Shown: positions 43,404 to 54,090, numbered from the stretch's first letter. The stretch: 64,000 nucleotides of DNA from Paraburkholderia sp. BCC1886 (GCF_900996245.1 NZ_CAAJGK010000049.1:1-64000), one strand, 5' to 3'. Made by a program: numbers and translations. Notes: a model not told the origin generated them from the letters alone.

Positions 43404-44279
43404 TTACGCCGTGGCGCGGTTGAAGTCGCTTTGCGTCGGCTGCTTGCCGGTGGTCGGGTCGATCCAGCCTTTGCCGTCGCGCGCGGCAACGACCGTGTAA
43501 CCGTCCGGCGTGCTCGCATCGAGTTGCCGGCCGTCGCGGCTCTTCTGCACGGTGAGGCCCGCGCTGTCCTTCTCGCTCAGTCCCTTGACCACGTAGGCCT
43601 GATTGCCGCGCGTAATCGTCACGTCGTCCGCGTACGAGACCTTCGGGTTGTTCTTCGCCGCTTGCGTGCCGACCGTGATCTTCGTGTCGTCCGGCAGCTT
43701 GAACGTCATCGAACCGTTGAACATGGCCGATGCTTTGTTGCCCGAACCGGCATGCTGGTCGATATGCGGATCGCCCCAGATTTTCGTCGTATCGCCGGAT
43801 TGCTTGTTCGTGACGGTCATCGACGAATCGGCTTTGTTGAAGTTGAGCTTGTAGTCGCCGAGGTCGATGCTGGCCTTGTTGTTGCTGACCTCGGTGCTGC
43901 TCCATTGCGAGCCGCTCGTGCGCGTGTCGCGGCCGTCGCGTCCGTCGCAGCCGCAGTCGTTACGCGGCGGCGTACGGTCGCCGCCCCTGCAATCGCGGCT
44001 GTCCGGGCGCGGGGCGGGCGCGCAGCTCCGATTGGTGATGGCGGAGATGGTCGTGGCGACGGTGCGGCTCTGTCCATCCTGCGAATGTTGGCTGATTGTC
44101 GAAAACGCCGCCTTCGAAAAGCCGCCCAGCATGTCGGAGATTTGCCCCATCGAACGTTGCGGATTGAATGTATTGCCACCCGCAAACATGGACAGTGCCG
44201 AAGTCGCTACCGATGCATTGAAGTTGGTCCTCTGCTGCGCCTGGTAGCTTTGGATTGCCGTGTTCAAAACCGATTGCAT
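43404..44279 (-). CDS. DUF1521/MIIA-domain protein, NopE-like candidate T3SS effector
   Basis: A 291-residue protein without a signal peptide. The first ~80 residues are Ser/Thr/Gln/Asn-rich, as in type III signals. Next is a Cys/Asp/Arg-rich linker (residues 86-120 with Cys86, 97, 109 and 111), then a DUF1521 domain (~124-290). Within it is G-D-P-H-I-D (169-174), the autocleavage site known from Bradyrhizobium NopE1, where Ca2+ triggers cutting between Asp and Pro. AGGA precedes the ATG at 44279. It converges on the T3SS operon end. Secretion and cleavage here are inferred. Confidence 0.82.
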   Translation of the reverse strand: MQSVLNTAIQSYQAQQRTNFNASVATSALSMFAGGNTFNPQRSMGQISDMLGGFSKAAFSTISQHSQDGQSRTVATTISAITNRSCAPAPRPDSRDCRGGDRTPPRNDCGCDGRDGRDTRTSGSQWSSTEVSNNKASIDLGDYKLNFNKADSSMTVTNKQSGDTTKIWGDPHIDQHAGSGNKASAMFNGSMTFKLPDDTKITVGTQAAKNNPKVSYADDVTITRGNQAYVVKGLSEKDSAGLTVQKSRDGRQLDASTPDGYTVVAARDGKGWIDPTTGKQPTQSDFNRATA

Positions 44280-44383
44280 GTCGTTATTCCTGATAAAAGT
44301 TCGGCTTGTGTGAATCGCCGGAGCCGGATTGCCGAGGTAGGGGATTGGCTCCTGACGACAATAGTAGAGGCCCGCCAAAACGA

Positions 44384-44407
44384 TTCGGGATACTTATATA
44401 TAGCGAA
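44384..44407 (-). promoter_or_regulatory. Inverted TTCG-N16-CGAA element upstream of the DUF1521 gene
   Basis: TTCG (44384-44387) and CGAA (44404-44407) flank exactly 16 bases that include TATATATA. Spacing equals that of the hrp_II box (TTCG-N16-TTCG) bound by HrpB of Ralstonia, but the second half-site is inverted. It could be a promoter element or chance. Confidence 0.3.
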
Positions 44408-44596
44408 GAATAAATACATTGCGGGCCACCCCGGCGATTAACAAATGCCACCTTGGATGGCATGCGCAATGTTGCAATGCACGCGCCTGGTGCCGCGTGC
44501 GTTTCCCCTGTGCGGCGCCGGTCGATCACAGGAGTCACGACAATGACGATAGCCGTCCGGACAGGATCCGGTCTATACGCGGTTGTAGTCCGATCA

Positions 44597-44626
44597 GCGA
44601 GGCATCGGCCGTCGCCGATGCCTCGC
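44597..44626 (-). terminator. Hairpin after the HTH-repeat gene
   Basis: A perfect 13-bp stem GCGAGGCATCGGC/GCCGATGCCTCGC with loop CGTC, 12 bases past the stop codon of the minus-strand gene. No long T tail. Confidence 0.65.
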
Positions 44627-44638
44627 CAGTACGGATGA

Positions 44639-47404
44639 CTACTCTTCCAGCAATTCCATGTCGAACTGACTCAGCGATTCCTGCAGATACTGGTCACGGA
44701 TCTGATCGACCTGGAAGACCGACAGATGGTGACTAGCCGCGATCTGAGCGGATGTGAGCCCCGCATTCAACTGATCGATCACGCTCTGCCTGACGTCGGG
44801 GGCGATGGGCGGCGTGCCGGGCGCGGCAGGAGGCTCCACTGCCTGCTGCGCCAGAAACTCCTGGTGAAATCTGGCGATCTCGTAGGTCATGTAGCGGTCA
44901 ATGATCTTTTCCACCGCGCTCGGTGTGAGGTTGAGATCGTGTGCGATTGTCTCCGTCGGGACGTAATTGGCGACCCTGGCCATGACTTGCTGGGTCAGCG
45001 GATCTTGCGCGGGGGGCAAGCCTGGGTCGCCAACCTGCTGTACTGGCTTTGGATAGGTCGCGCCGCCGGTCGAGGTGCCGGGTTGCGGCGATCCAGGGTC
45101 TGGTACGGGAGGCGGGGAGGCAGGCAGAACCGGGCTTTCTCCGCGTGCCGAAGTCTGTTTGAGCAAGTGACGCGCCAATTCCTGCTGGCAATGTTCGCCG
45201 ATGATCCACTCCACGGTTTCGGGTTCAACGTGCAGGTCCTGCGCAAGCTGCTCCTCTGAGGCGCCGTTCGCTAACCGGGCAATCAGTTCGTTCTTGAAGT
45301 TCTGATTGTGAAGCGGACGCTCCATCGGGCCGATCGGTAAATCCATGCTTTTTCTGATTTTATAAATGGTGCTGGCGGTCACGTAAAACTTCCTGTTGAT
45401 AGCCGGAGTTGACCATCCGTCTCGCAGCAAACCTTCGATCTTTGCCTTTAATTCGGGCGTGACACGAGTGTAGCCCCCAGCCAGCCCGACCTCCTGATGG
45501 ACCTCCCAGCGCGCGTTTTGCGCGTCGTATCGCACGGGATACCCCGGCCGTACCGGATTGTCAGGATCGATCACACGCCAGGTCGCGTTGAATCGGTCGT
45601 ACTGCACGGCGAACGCGCGGTTGTCGGCCAGAATGAAGGTCTGGCCGTTCGCGTGATCGACCTGCACCCCCGGACTGCTCGACGCTCCGTAAGAAGCCGG
45701 CGTGTGCGGCAGTGCGTACGACGCGGGCAGACCGGAAGCGGTGAAGCCTTTGGCCGCAGTTGCGCCGCCGTTGGCGGCGGTTCCCGGTGACGGAGCGCCA
45801 TGCTGATCGCCCCCAGGTGGCAACGTCGTTCCGGCCGGCGCGGGATCGGGCCGCGACGGCGGGGTGGGCGAGCCGCCATCGTGTCCTTCGATAGGGGGCG
45901 GCGGCGCACCCGTCTCACCCATCGGCGGCTTGATGAAGCCGTCGTCCTCGAAGCCCCAGCGACCCATCAGCAACCCGGAAATCATCGCGCTCATGTCGAT
46001 GGACTTCACCTCGGCGTCGCTGAGGCCGCCATGGTCGGGAAATTCCGCGTCGAGTAGCTGGTTCGCAAACCAGTCCATCCCGGGGATCGGCGAGAGCTTC
46101 GCGGTGTAGCGGCCCATGCCGTACAACACCTTGTCGAAGAGCCCGGGCACGTGTTCCCTGAGCATCCAGCGATTGTTGTCGTCGATGTCCTTGAGCGTGG
46201 ACTGGTAGCCCGACGCGAGGTTCTGGATATAGTTCCGGTCGTAGGCCGGCGGATGGGCGGCGGTGTTGCCGATCGTCTTCGTCGGGTAAACCTCATCGAG
46301 ATCCTCACCCGGATGAGCCATCGTTTGCAGCGCCTGCTTTTCGAGCTGGTCGACGCGTTTGTGAATCTCCGAGTTCGGGTTCGACATCTCCTGCTGAAAG
46401 GTCAGCAGATCGCGCACGCGATCCTCGGCCGGCAACGTGCGCGCGACGGAACTGCCGCGCTCCTGCCGCGAGTAGCCGTCGGCCGAGAGCAGCTTCTCCA
46501 GTACCGATTGATACGGAAAGGTCTTCGCATAAGCAGGCTTACGCGTTTTCGTGTCCCACTCGGGATCGTCCGAATTGCGAGGCAAAGCAATGCTGTCCGC
46601 GTTGTACTTGTCCGCTTCGTCGAGAAGATGGGTCACGCGGGCCTTGGACTCCGACCACTGCTTCTGCTGGGTCGCGTAGAGGTCTTCGGTTTTGCGCGCG
46701 ATCTGTGTCTGGATCTGCGTCTTGATCTTCACGGCGTTGGCAAACGCAGCTTCGCGACGTGCAGGCGACGTGCCCGGCGCGTTCATTTTCGTCTGCTCCG
46801 CGCGCAACGCGGCCATTGGTTTATCGGCGTCCTTGCCGAGTACCGAAATGCCGACAGGCGCGTTGAATATCGCGTTCATGCGTTGTACCGGATCCGCTTC
46901 CACGTTGCGCAGTTCCGCGTCGACGTCGTTCATCAATGCCGAGAGCTTCCCGGCATACTCGTCGGGTGGCGCGTGACGCAATGCGTCGGCGCGCTGCGTG
47001 AAGGCCGCGCGTTTGTCGTCGCTCATTTGCGCGAGGGCACCTCCGAATTGCAGTTCGTCGAGATTCATTTCGGTTTCGGCCGGCGGCAGACCTGTCATCG
47101 ACAGGCTCGCGCTTTGCAGCGTGAGAAGCGTATTGCTGCGGTCCGCGGCTTCGTTGCGCGAGTGTGCGCCGCCGTCGTATTTGTCGAGCAGCGCCGCAGC
47201 GGATTGCGCGGCCGATGGTGCCTTTGCGATGGATGGTTTGCCCGGTGCTGCCGAAGCCGGACGAGCAGACGAGTATTGCCGCAGCAAACCTTGCGCATCG
47301 CTTCTAGCCAAAGGCGCGGCGCGGTGCGGCGATGCCGGTTCGGGTCCCGCTGACGTTGCTGAAAGAGTCGTGAAACCGGCGGTGGGTACAGGTTGGATCG
47401 ACAT
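44639..47404 (-). CDS. 921-residue protein with four C-terminal helix-turn-helix-like repeats; candidate T3SS effector
   Basis: No signal peptide. The Ser/Pro/Ala-rich first ~100 residues resemble a type III signal. A mostly helical middle follows (~110-490), then a Pro/Gly-rich hinge (~495-580) and a short strand-rich segment with TWRVIDPDNPVRPGYPVRYD (608-627). The last third has four units at about 649-687, 701-741, 801-839 and 868-907. They share a pattern of a helix ending L-x-x-G, then x4-I-A, a short turn, and V-x-x-I. Pro-rich linkers separate the third and fourth. These look like homeodomain/resolvase-type HTH folds. GAGAGG precedes ATG 47404. I do not recognise a named family. Confidence 0.7.
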   Translation of the reverse strand: MSIQPVPTAGFTTLSATSAGPEPASPHRAAPLARSDAQGLLRQYSSARPASAAPGKPSIAKAPSAAQSAAALLDKYDGGAHSRNEAADRSNTLLTLQSASLSMTGLPPAETEMNLDELQFGGALAQMSDDKRAAFTQRADALRHAPPDEYAGKLSALMNDVDAELRNVEADPVQRMNAIFNAPVGISVLGKDADKPMAALRAEQTKMNAPGTSPARREAAFANAVKIKTQIQTQIARKTEDLYATQQKQWSESKARVTHLLDEADKYNADSIALPRNSDDPEWDTKTRKPAYAKTFPYQSVLEKLLSADGYSRQERGSSVARTLPAEDRVRDLLTFQQEMSNPNSEIHKRVDQLEKQALQTMAHPGEDLDEVYPTKTIGNTAAHPPAYDRNYIQNLASGYQSTLKDIDDNNRWMLREHVPGLFDKVLYGMGRYTAKLSPIPGMDWFANQLLDAEFPDHGGLSDAEVKSIDMSAMISGLLMGRWGFEDDGFIKPPMGETGAPPPPIEGHDGGSPTPPSRPDPAPAGTTLPPGGDQHGAPSPGTAANGGATAAKGFTASGLPASYALPHTPASYGASSSPGVQVDHANGQTFILADNRAFAVQYDRFNATWRVIDPDNPVRPGYPVRYDAQNARWEVHQEVGLAGGYTRVTPELKAKIEGLLRDGWSTPAINRKFYVTASTIYKIRKSMDLPIGPMERPLHNQNFKNELIARLANGASEEQLAQDLHVEPETVEWIIGEHCQQELARHLLKQTSARGESPVLPASPPPVPDPGSPQPGTSTGGATYPKPVQQVGDPGLPPAQDPLTQQVMARVANYVPTETIAHDLNLTPSAVEKIIDRYMTYEIARFHQEFLAQQAVEPPAAPGTPPIAPDVRQSVIDQLNAGLTSAQIAASHHLSVFQVDQIRDQYLQESLSQFDMELLEE

Positions 47405-47857
47405 AGCACCTCTCAGATATCTTGGAAGAGCGGTGCGCGCCAGAATGGGCTCACCGCCAGGTTCGATCAAACCATCGGTGCGTCTGCCCGTTGTCGTAAC
47501 CGGATATAAGTTTTGTTGTCCGCGCATGCGACCCAGGCCTAACCCTGGGTGCGCGGCAGAATGAGCGAAGCTTGGTCGTGCGCCGCATGCATGCGGCGAC
47601 GCATCGCGTGGGCGCATCGGCTAACATTCAGGATCGAAGTGGGCCGGACCCGCTTCCCGTAAGTCGCGGGTAAGTTGCCGGTTTTATGGTGGCGACAGTC
47701 GGTGAGCGGTTCGGCGCATGGTGCACTGCACTGTTCTGCGACGATCGTCTCATCGAGGGTTGGAGACACCCGCCGCCTTGTCAGGCGCCCTACGACAAGT
47801 CGCGCCATCGGCGCGACGCCACAGGTTTTACGTTTCATCTTCACCAAGGGGTTGTCG
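47405..47857. other. Divergent intergenic region, HTH-repeat gene / acetyl-CoA synthetase
   Basis: About 450 bases without a gene. ACCCAGG-CCTAAC-CCTGGGT (47531-47550), flanked by CGCGC/GCGCG, is the only clear inverted repeat. The promoters of both genes must lie here; no unambiguous -35/-10 pair was found. Confidence 0.5.
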
Positions 47858-49840
<1,983 letters not shown>

Positions 49841-49950
49841 GCCTGGCGTGCGCGGGTTCGGCCAGTTGCCGAGCCCGCGCACCCGCCCACCCGCCGACCG
49901 GCGCGGACAATCCCGATTGCTTCGCCGGTGCGTTTTTGATACATAGGCGC

Positions 49951-50337
49951 ATGGCCGCGCCGCATCCCACTTCTCACGCAACGCTCAACCCCGCGCCCGA
50001 ACCGCCTGCGGTCTCGGCGGCGCTGGCGCGCGCGCATCGCAAGTACTGGCGCTTCAACCTCGCAACGATCGCCGCGTTGATGACCGTCGGCTTCGTCGTG
50101 TCGTTCGTCTTGCCGCTGGCGGCGCCCGCGTTGGCGCAAGTGCGCCTCGGCGGGTTCCGTCTGCCGTTCTATATGGGCGCGCAAGGGGCGATTCTGCTGT
50201 ATGTCGGGCTGATCGTCGTTTATATCGTGCTGATGCAGTGGGCGGATCGACGTCTGCAACGCGCGTTCGAAGCCGATGCACTGCAGAGGACCAGAGAAGC
50301 CGCCGAGCCTGCCGCCACCGTTGTGAGCGGACGCTGA
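49951..50337 (+). CDS. DUF4212 small subunit of a sodium/solute symporter
   Basis: A 128-residue membrane protein with two transmembrane helices and the family segment RKYWRFNLATIAALMTVGFVVSF. DUF4212 proteins are encoded next to a subgroup of solute:sodium symporters and are thought to be their partner subunit. The gap to the symporter gene is only 4 bp. Confidence 0.87.
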   Translation: MAAPHPTSHATLNPAPEPPAVSAALARAHRKYWRFNLATIAALMTVGFVVSFVLPLAAPALAQVRLGGFRLPFYMGAQGAILLYVGLIVVYIVLMQWADRRLQRAFEADALQRTREAAEPAATVVSGR

Positions 50338-50341
50338 GCCG

Positions 50342-52360
50342 ATGAAACTCACTCATCGGCTTATCCGTTCCTACACGCTCTATACGCTCGGCTTTCTGCT
50401 TTTCATCTACGTGATGTGGCGCATCGAGCGCACCACCGGTCCCGGTGTGTGGATCGGCTATGTGTTCCTGTTCGTGCCCATTGCGGTGTATGCGGTGATC
50501 GGCTTGCTCTCGCGCACGTCGGATCTCGTCGAATACTACGTGGCGGGGCGGCGCGTGCCGTCCGCATTCAACGGCATGGCGACCGCGGCCGACTGGTTGT
50601 CGGCGGCGTCCTTCATCGGCCTTGCCGGGTCGATCTATACGACCGGATACGACGGTCTCGCATACCTGATGGGTTGGACCGGCGGCTATTGTCTCGTGGC
50701 GTTTCTGCTCGCGCCGTACGTGCGCAAGCTGGCGCGCTATACCATTCCCGATTTTCTCGGCACGCGCTTTTCCAGCAACGCAGTGCGCGGGCTGGCTGCG
50801 CTCTCGGCGATTCTGTGTTCGTTCGTCTATCTCGTCGCGCAGATTCAGGGCGTCGGCCTGATTGCGACGCGCTTTATCGGCGTGGATTTCGCCATCGGGA
50901 TTTTCTGCGGGCTTGCCGGCATTCTCGTGTGTTCGTTTCTCGGTGGGATGCGCGCGGTAACGTGGACGCAGGTTGCGCAGTACATCATTCTGATCGTCGC
51001 GTTTCTGGTACCCGTCTCGATGATCGCGCACAAGGACGGTCTCGGGTGGGTGCCGCAATTCGATTACGGCCGTTTGATGGCGCGTGTGGAAGTGCTGGAG
51101 AAGCAGGTGCGCGACGCGCCGCTCGAACAGACCGTGCGCGACGATTACCTGCATCGCGCCGCGGCGATGCAGACGCGGCTGGACACGTTGCCGCAGTCGT
51201 TCGTCGACGAGAAATCGCGGCTGACGCGCGAGGTCGCCGACTTGCGTCGCCATAACGGACCGCTGCGCGACATCAACGAACGCGAGCGGGCGCTCGAACA
51301 GTTTCCGCGCGACGCGGCCGCTGCGCAGATAGTCTGGACCCAGCGTCGTGACGAGATGTTGATGCGAGCCGCCGCGCCGGTGCCGATGCACGAGCCGTTT
51401 CCCGCAGCGAACGATGAAGCGCGGCGGATTCACGAACGTAACTTCATTTCGCTGCTGCTGTGTCTGTCGTTGGGGACGGCGAGTTTGCCGCATATCCTGA
51501 CGCGCTATAACACGACGACGTCGGTGGCGTCGGCGCGTCGCTCGGTCGGCTGGACCTTGTTCTTCGTCGCGTTGTTTTATCTGACGGTGCCGGTGCTGGC
51601 GGTGTTGATCAAGTACGAGATGCTGACCAATCTGGTCGGTCATCAGTTTGCAGATTTGCCGCAGTGGCTCACGCAATGGCGCAAGGTCGAGCCGAGTCTG
51701 ATCAGCCTGGCCGATACGAATGGCGACGGCATCGTGCGCTGGAGCGAGATTCAGATGCGGCCGGACATGGTCGTGCTCGCCGCGCCGGAGATTGCGGGGC
51801 TGCCATACGTGATGTCGGGGCTGATCGCGGCGGGGGCGCTGGCGGCGGCGCTTTCCACGGCGGATGGGCTGTTGTTGACGATTGCCAATGCGTTGTCGCA
51901 CGACGTCTACTATCACATGGTCGATCCGGGCGCGTCGAGTCAGCGACGGGTGACCATTTCGAAGATTCTGTTGCTGGGTGTCGCGCTGTTTGCGTCGTAT
52001 GTGGCGTCGTTGAATACGGGGAATATTCTGTTTCTGGTGGGCGCGGCGTTTTCGCTGGCGGCGTCGAGTCTGTTTCCGGTGCTGGTGCTGGGCGTGTTCT
52101 GGAAGCGTACGACGCGGCGTGGGGCGGTCGCCGGAATGGTGGCGGGGTTGGTGGTGTGCATCTATTACATCGTGTCCACTTATCCGTTCTTTACCCAGAT
52201 GACGGGGTTCGCGGGGGCGAGATGGTTTGGGATAGAGCCGATTAGCTCAGGGGTGTTTGGCGTGCCGGCGGGGTTTCTGGTGGCGATTGGGGTGAGTCTG
52301 GTGGACAGGAAGCCGGATGCGTATACGCGGGCGTTGGTGGACTATATCCGGCATCCGTGA
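50342..52360 (+). CDS. Sodium:solute symporter (acetate/organic-acid permease type)
   Basis: A 672-residue SSS-family permease of the VC_2705-like group (LVEYYVAGRRVPSAFNGMATAADWLSAASFIGLAG; TMDT-like helices to the end). A hydrophilic insertion at residues ~240-350 is predicted coiled coil. Near residue 458 is a canonical EF-hand loop, D-T-N-G-D-G-I-V-R-W-S-E. It likely imports acetate or a related acid with Na+. The neighbours are acetyl-CoA synthetase and DUF4212. Confidence 0.9.
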   Translation: MKLTHRLIRSYTLYTLGFLLFIYVMWRIERTTGPGVWIGYVFLFVPIAVYAVIGLLSRTSDLVEYYVAGRRVPSAFNGMATAADWLSAASFIGLAGSIYTTGYDGLAYLMGWTGGYCLVAFLLAPYVRKLARYTIPDFLGTRFSSNAVRGLAALSAILCSFVYLVAQIQGVGLIATRFIGVDFAIGIFCGLAGILVCSFLGGMRAVTWTQVAQYIILIVAFLVPVSMIAHKDGLGWVPQFDYGRLMARVEVLEKQVRDAPLEQTVRDDYLHRAAAMQTRLDTLPQSFVDEKSRLTREVADLRRHNGPLRDINERERALEQFPRDAAAAQIVWTQRRDEMLMRAAAPVPMHEPFPAANDEARRIHERNFISLLLCLSLGTASLPHILTRYNTTTSVASARRSVGWTLFFVALFYLTVPVLAVLIKYEMLTNLVGHQFADLPQWLTQWRKVEPSLISLADTNGDGIVRWSEIQMRPDMVVLAAPEIAGLPYVMSGLIAAGALAAALSTADGLLLTIANALSHDVYYHMVDPGASSQRRVTISKILLLGVALFASYVASLNTGNILFLVGAAFSLAASSLFPVLVLGVFWKRTTRRGAVAGMVAGLVVCIYYIVSTYPFFTQMTGFAGARWFGIEPISSGVFGVPAGFLVAIGVSLVDRKPDAYTRALVDYIRHP

Positions 52361-52403
52361 GGGGCGGCGGGCGGGGCCTGGTTAAAGCCCCGGCCAAAAC
52401 AAA

Positions 52404-52435
52404 AAGCCGTTGAATCTATTCAGATTCAACGGCTT
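52404..52435 (-). terminator. Terminator of tRNA-Ser (may also serve the symporter gene)
   Basis: A 13-bp perfect stem AAGCCGTTGAATC/GATTCAACGGCTT. On the minus strand it is followed by TTTGTTTTGG, suiting the tRNA gene. Confidence 0.87.
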
Positions 52436-52450
52436 ATCATTCAATTTTTC

Positions 52451-52541
52451 TGGCGGAGAGACGGGGATTCGAACCCCGGATAGGTTATTAACCTATACAC
52501 GCTTTCCAGGCGTGCGACTTAAACCGCTCATCCATCTCTCC
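52451..52541 (-). tRNA. tRNA-Ser (GGA anticodon)
   Basis: On the minus strand: GGAGAGATGGATGAGCGGTT start, anticodon loop CTGGAAA with GGA, a long variable arm (TATAGGTTAATAACCTATC), T-loop GGTTCGAATCC and acceptor end CTCTCCG-CCA with CCA encoded. 91 bases including CCA. tRNA-Ser genes are frequent island attachment sites, but no integrase is seen nearby. Confidence 0.97.
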
Positions 52542-52587
52542 GGCGGGGAGCCGAATTATAGCAAACTTCGCGCCCCGCGCCACACCC

Positions 52588-53475
52588 TTAAGCAAACGCC
52601 CCCACATACGCCGAAAACAACTCACTCCGGAAGTGAATCCCCATTCTTTCGAAGGCCCGTAGCCGATACGTTTTCACCGTCGACACGCTCAACCCGAGAT
52701 CGCTGGCAATCCCGTCATAGCTCAGCCCTTGCAGCAACCGGACGCACACCTCTCTCTCGCGTTCCGACAAAGCAGGACAATGCCGCGAGAGCCATCCACC
52801 GAACCGGTCGTCATCGACGACCGGCGCCACTCGAGTCACTGCCACCGTCAACTTCACATGCCGCCGAACCGCAGCCAGCACCGGCGCAGCAATCTGCCGA
52901 AACGCCCGGCAATCCGCATTCGAATAGCACCCTTGATGCTCATGCCGATACAGATTCACCGCGAGCAATCCACCACGCGTATCGCACGACAGCACCGACA
53001 TCCGGTCCACCATCCCGTGCGATTCATAAATACGTTCGCGATGCTCACGCGGTCCAATCTCGCTCGCACGCACTCGCGTCACCAGCGTCCGCTCCGCCGC
53101 CGGATTCGCAGCCAGATCCGCCGCCAGATCCGCCGCCAGATCCGCAGCGCCTGCGAGCGAGTCGAAAGTCGCATCGCGCCGATAAAGCCCCGCGTGATAA
53201 ATGCTGAAGCAGTCGCGCGTGGTATCGGGAATGCCGTTGCTCGCCGACAGATACAAACGCGGCGGCGCATCCGCAAAACGCTGGTACACCGACCACGATC
53301 CAACGCCGATCAACGCATCCAGTGACATTAGCGCGGCCCGCGGAAAATCCGCTTCCGCAATCGTATCGACGACACCCGCCACCGTCTGCGCCAGCGTAGC
53401 GCCAAAACGGCTCGGCTCGTTGAACTCGCCCGACACATCGGCAATCTGCATACGCGTCTCCAGTTGCCGCTTCAT
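52588..53475 (-). CDS. LuxR-family transcriptional regulator
   Basis: A 295-residue protein. The C-terminal GerE/LuxR HTH is clear (LSEREREVCVRLLQGLSYDGIASDLGLSVSTVKTYRLRAFERMGI). The N-terminal ~210 residues look like a GAF/autoinducer-like sensor (ALIGVGSWSVYQRFADAPPRLYLS) without a match to an acyl-homoserine-lactone box I can confirm. An in-frame repeat (A-A-D-L units, 53111-53146) sits near residue 110. An alternative start is M9. Its target is unknown; the divergent DUF3237 gene is a candidate. Confidence 0.85.
   Translation of the reverse strand: MKRQLETRMQIADVSGEFNEPSRFGATLAQTVAGVVDTIAEADFPRAALMSLDALIGVGSWSVYQRFADAPPRLYLSASNGIPDTTRDCFSIYHAGLYRRDATFDSLAGAADLAADLAADLAANPAAERTLVTRVRASEIGPREHRERIYESHGMVDRMSVLSCDTRGGLLAVNLYRHEHQGCYSNADCRAFRQIAAPVLAAVRRHVKLTVAVTRVAPVVDDDRFGGWLSRHCPALSEREREVCVRLLQGLSYDGIASDLGLSVSTVKTYRLRAFERMGIHFRSELFSAYVGAFA
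53111..53146. repeat. In-frame 12-bp x 3 repeat in the LuxR gene
   Basis: GCCAGATCCGCC is repeated three times (last base varies), encoding repeated D-L-A-A units in the LuxR-family protein. Such tracts can gain or lose a unit by slippage without a frameshift. Confidence 0.85.
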
Positions 53476-53598
53476 GCAGCATGGCGCGTCGTCTTTTCGG
53501 TGGACATCGGCGGCGCTTCAGGACTTATACACTAGCGCTGGGCCGTGTTCCATCCGGACCGCCCCTCACCGCAAGCCCTGCTGCAAAGGAGTTTCTGA

Positions 53599-54090
53599 AT
53601 GTCCGACACCTCGACGCCCGCCTCGGGCATCGGCCTCGAATTCATCGGCACGCTCGACGTGCAAGTGGGACCGCCGGCCGAAACCGGCGCGCATTCGCTC
53701 GGCAATCGCCGGCTGATTCCGATCGTCTCCGGCACGCTCAGCGGTCCGCGAATCAACGGCACGATTCTCGACGGCGGCGCCGATAGCCAGATCGTGCGGC
53801 CGGACGGTCTGGTCGAGTTGTCCGCGCGCTACATGATCGAAACCGCGGACGGCGCGCGCATCTATGTCGAGAACAACGGTCTGCGACGCGCGCTGGTGCC
53901 GCAGGACGATGGCGCCGCCACGAGCGGCGCCATCGACGGCAGCCTGAGCGGCGCGCCGATGTACTTCCGCACCGCGCCGAAGTTCGAAACCGCGCATCCC
54001 GACTATGCGTGGCTCACGCAGAGCCTCTTTGTCTGCAGCGGCACGCGTGAACCGACGCGTGTTCTGCTGCATGTCTACCGTGTGATGTGA
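53599..54090 (+). CDS. DUF3237 (UPF0311) domain protein
   Basis: A 163-residue protein with the DUF3237 pattern: EFIGTLDVQVGPPAETGAHSLGNRR, ISGPRINGTILDGGADSQIVRPDG and a final MYFRTAPKFETAHPDYAWL. A beta-barrel family of unknown function, often near aromatic degradation genes. AAAGGAG precedes the ATG. It is divergent from the LuxR gene. Confidence 0.87.
   Translation: MSDTSTPASGIGLEFIGTLDVQVGPPAETGAHSLGNRRLIPIVSGTLSGPRINGTILDGGADSQIVRPDGLVELSARYMIETADGARIYVENNGLRRALVPQDDGAATSGAIDGSLSGAPMYFRTAPKFETAHPDYAWLTQSLFVCSGTREPTRVLLHVYRVM

Larger units (their letters stand above)
44280..44638. other. Gene-less interval between the two candidate effector genes
   Basis: About 360 bases. It contains an AT-rich tract with TATATATA near 44395, the inverted TTCG box and, at its right end, the terminator of the large gene. 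I see no reading frame with a credible product. Confidence 0.6.

Noticed and set aside
52451..52541. tRNA-Ser as an island attachment site
   Set aside because: No integrase and no repeated 3' tRNA fragment was found in the window.
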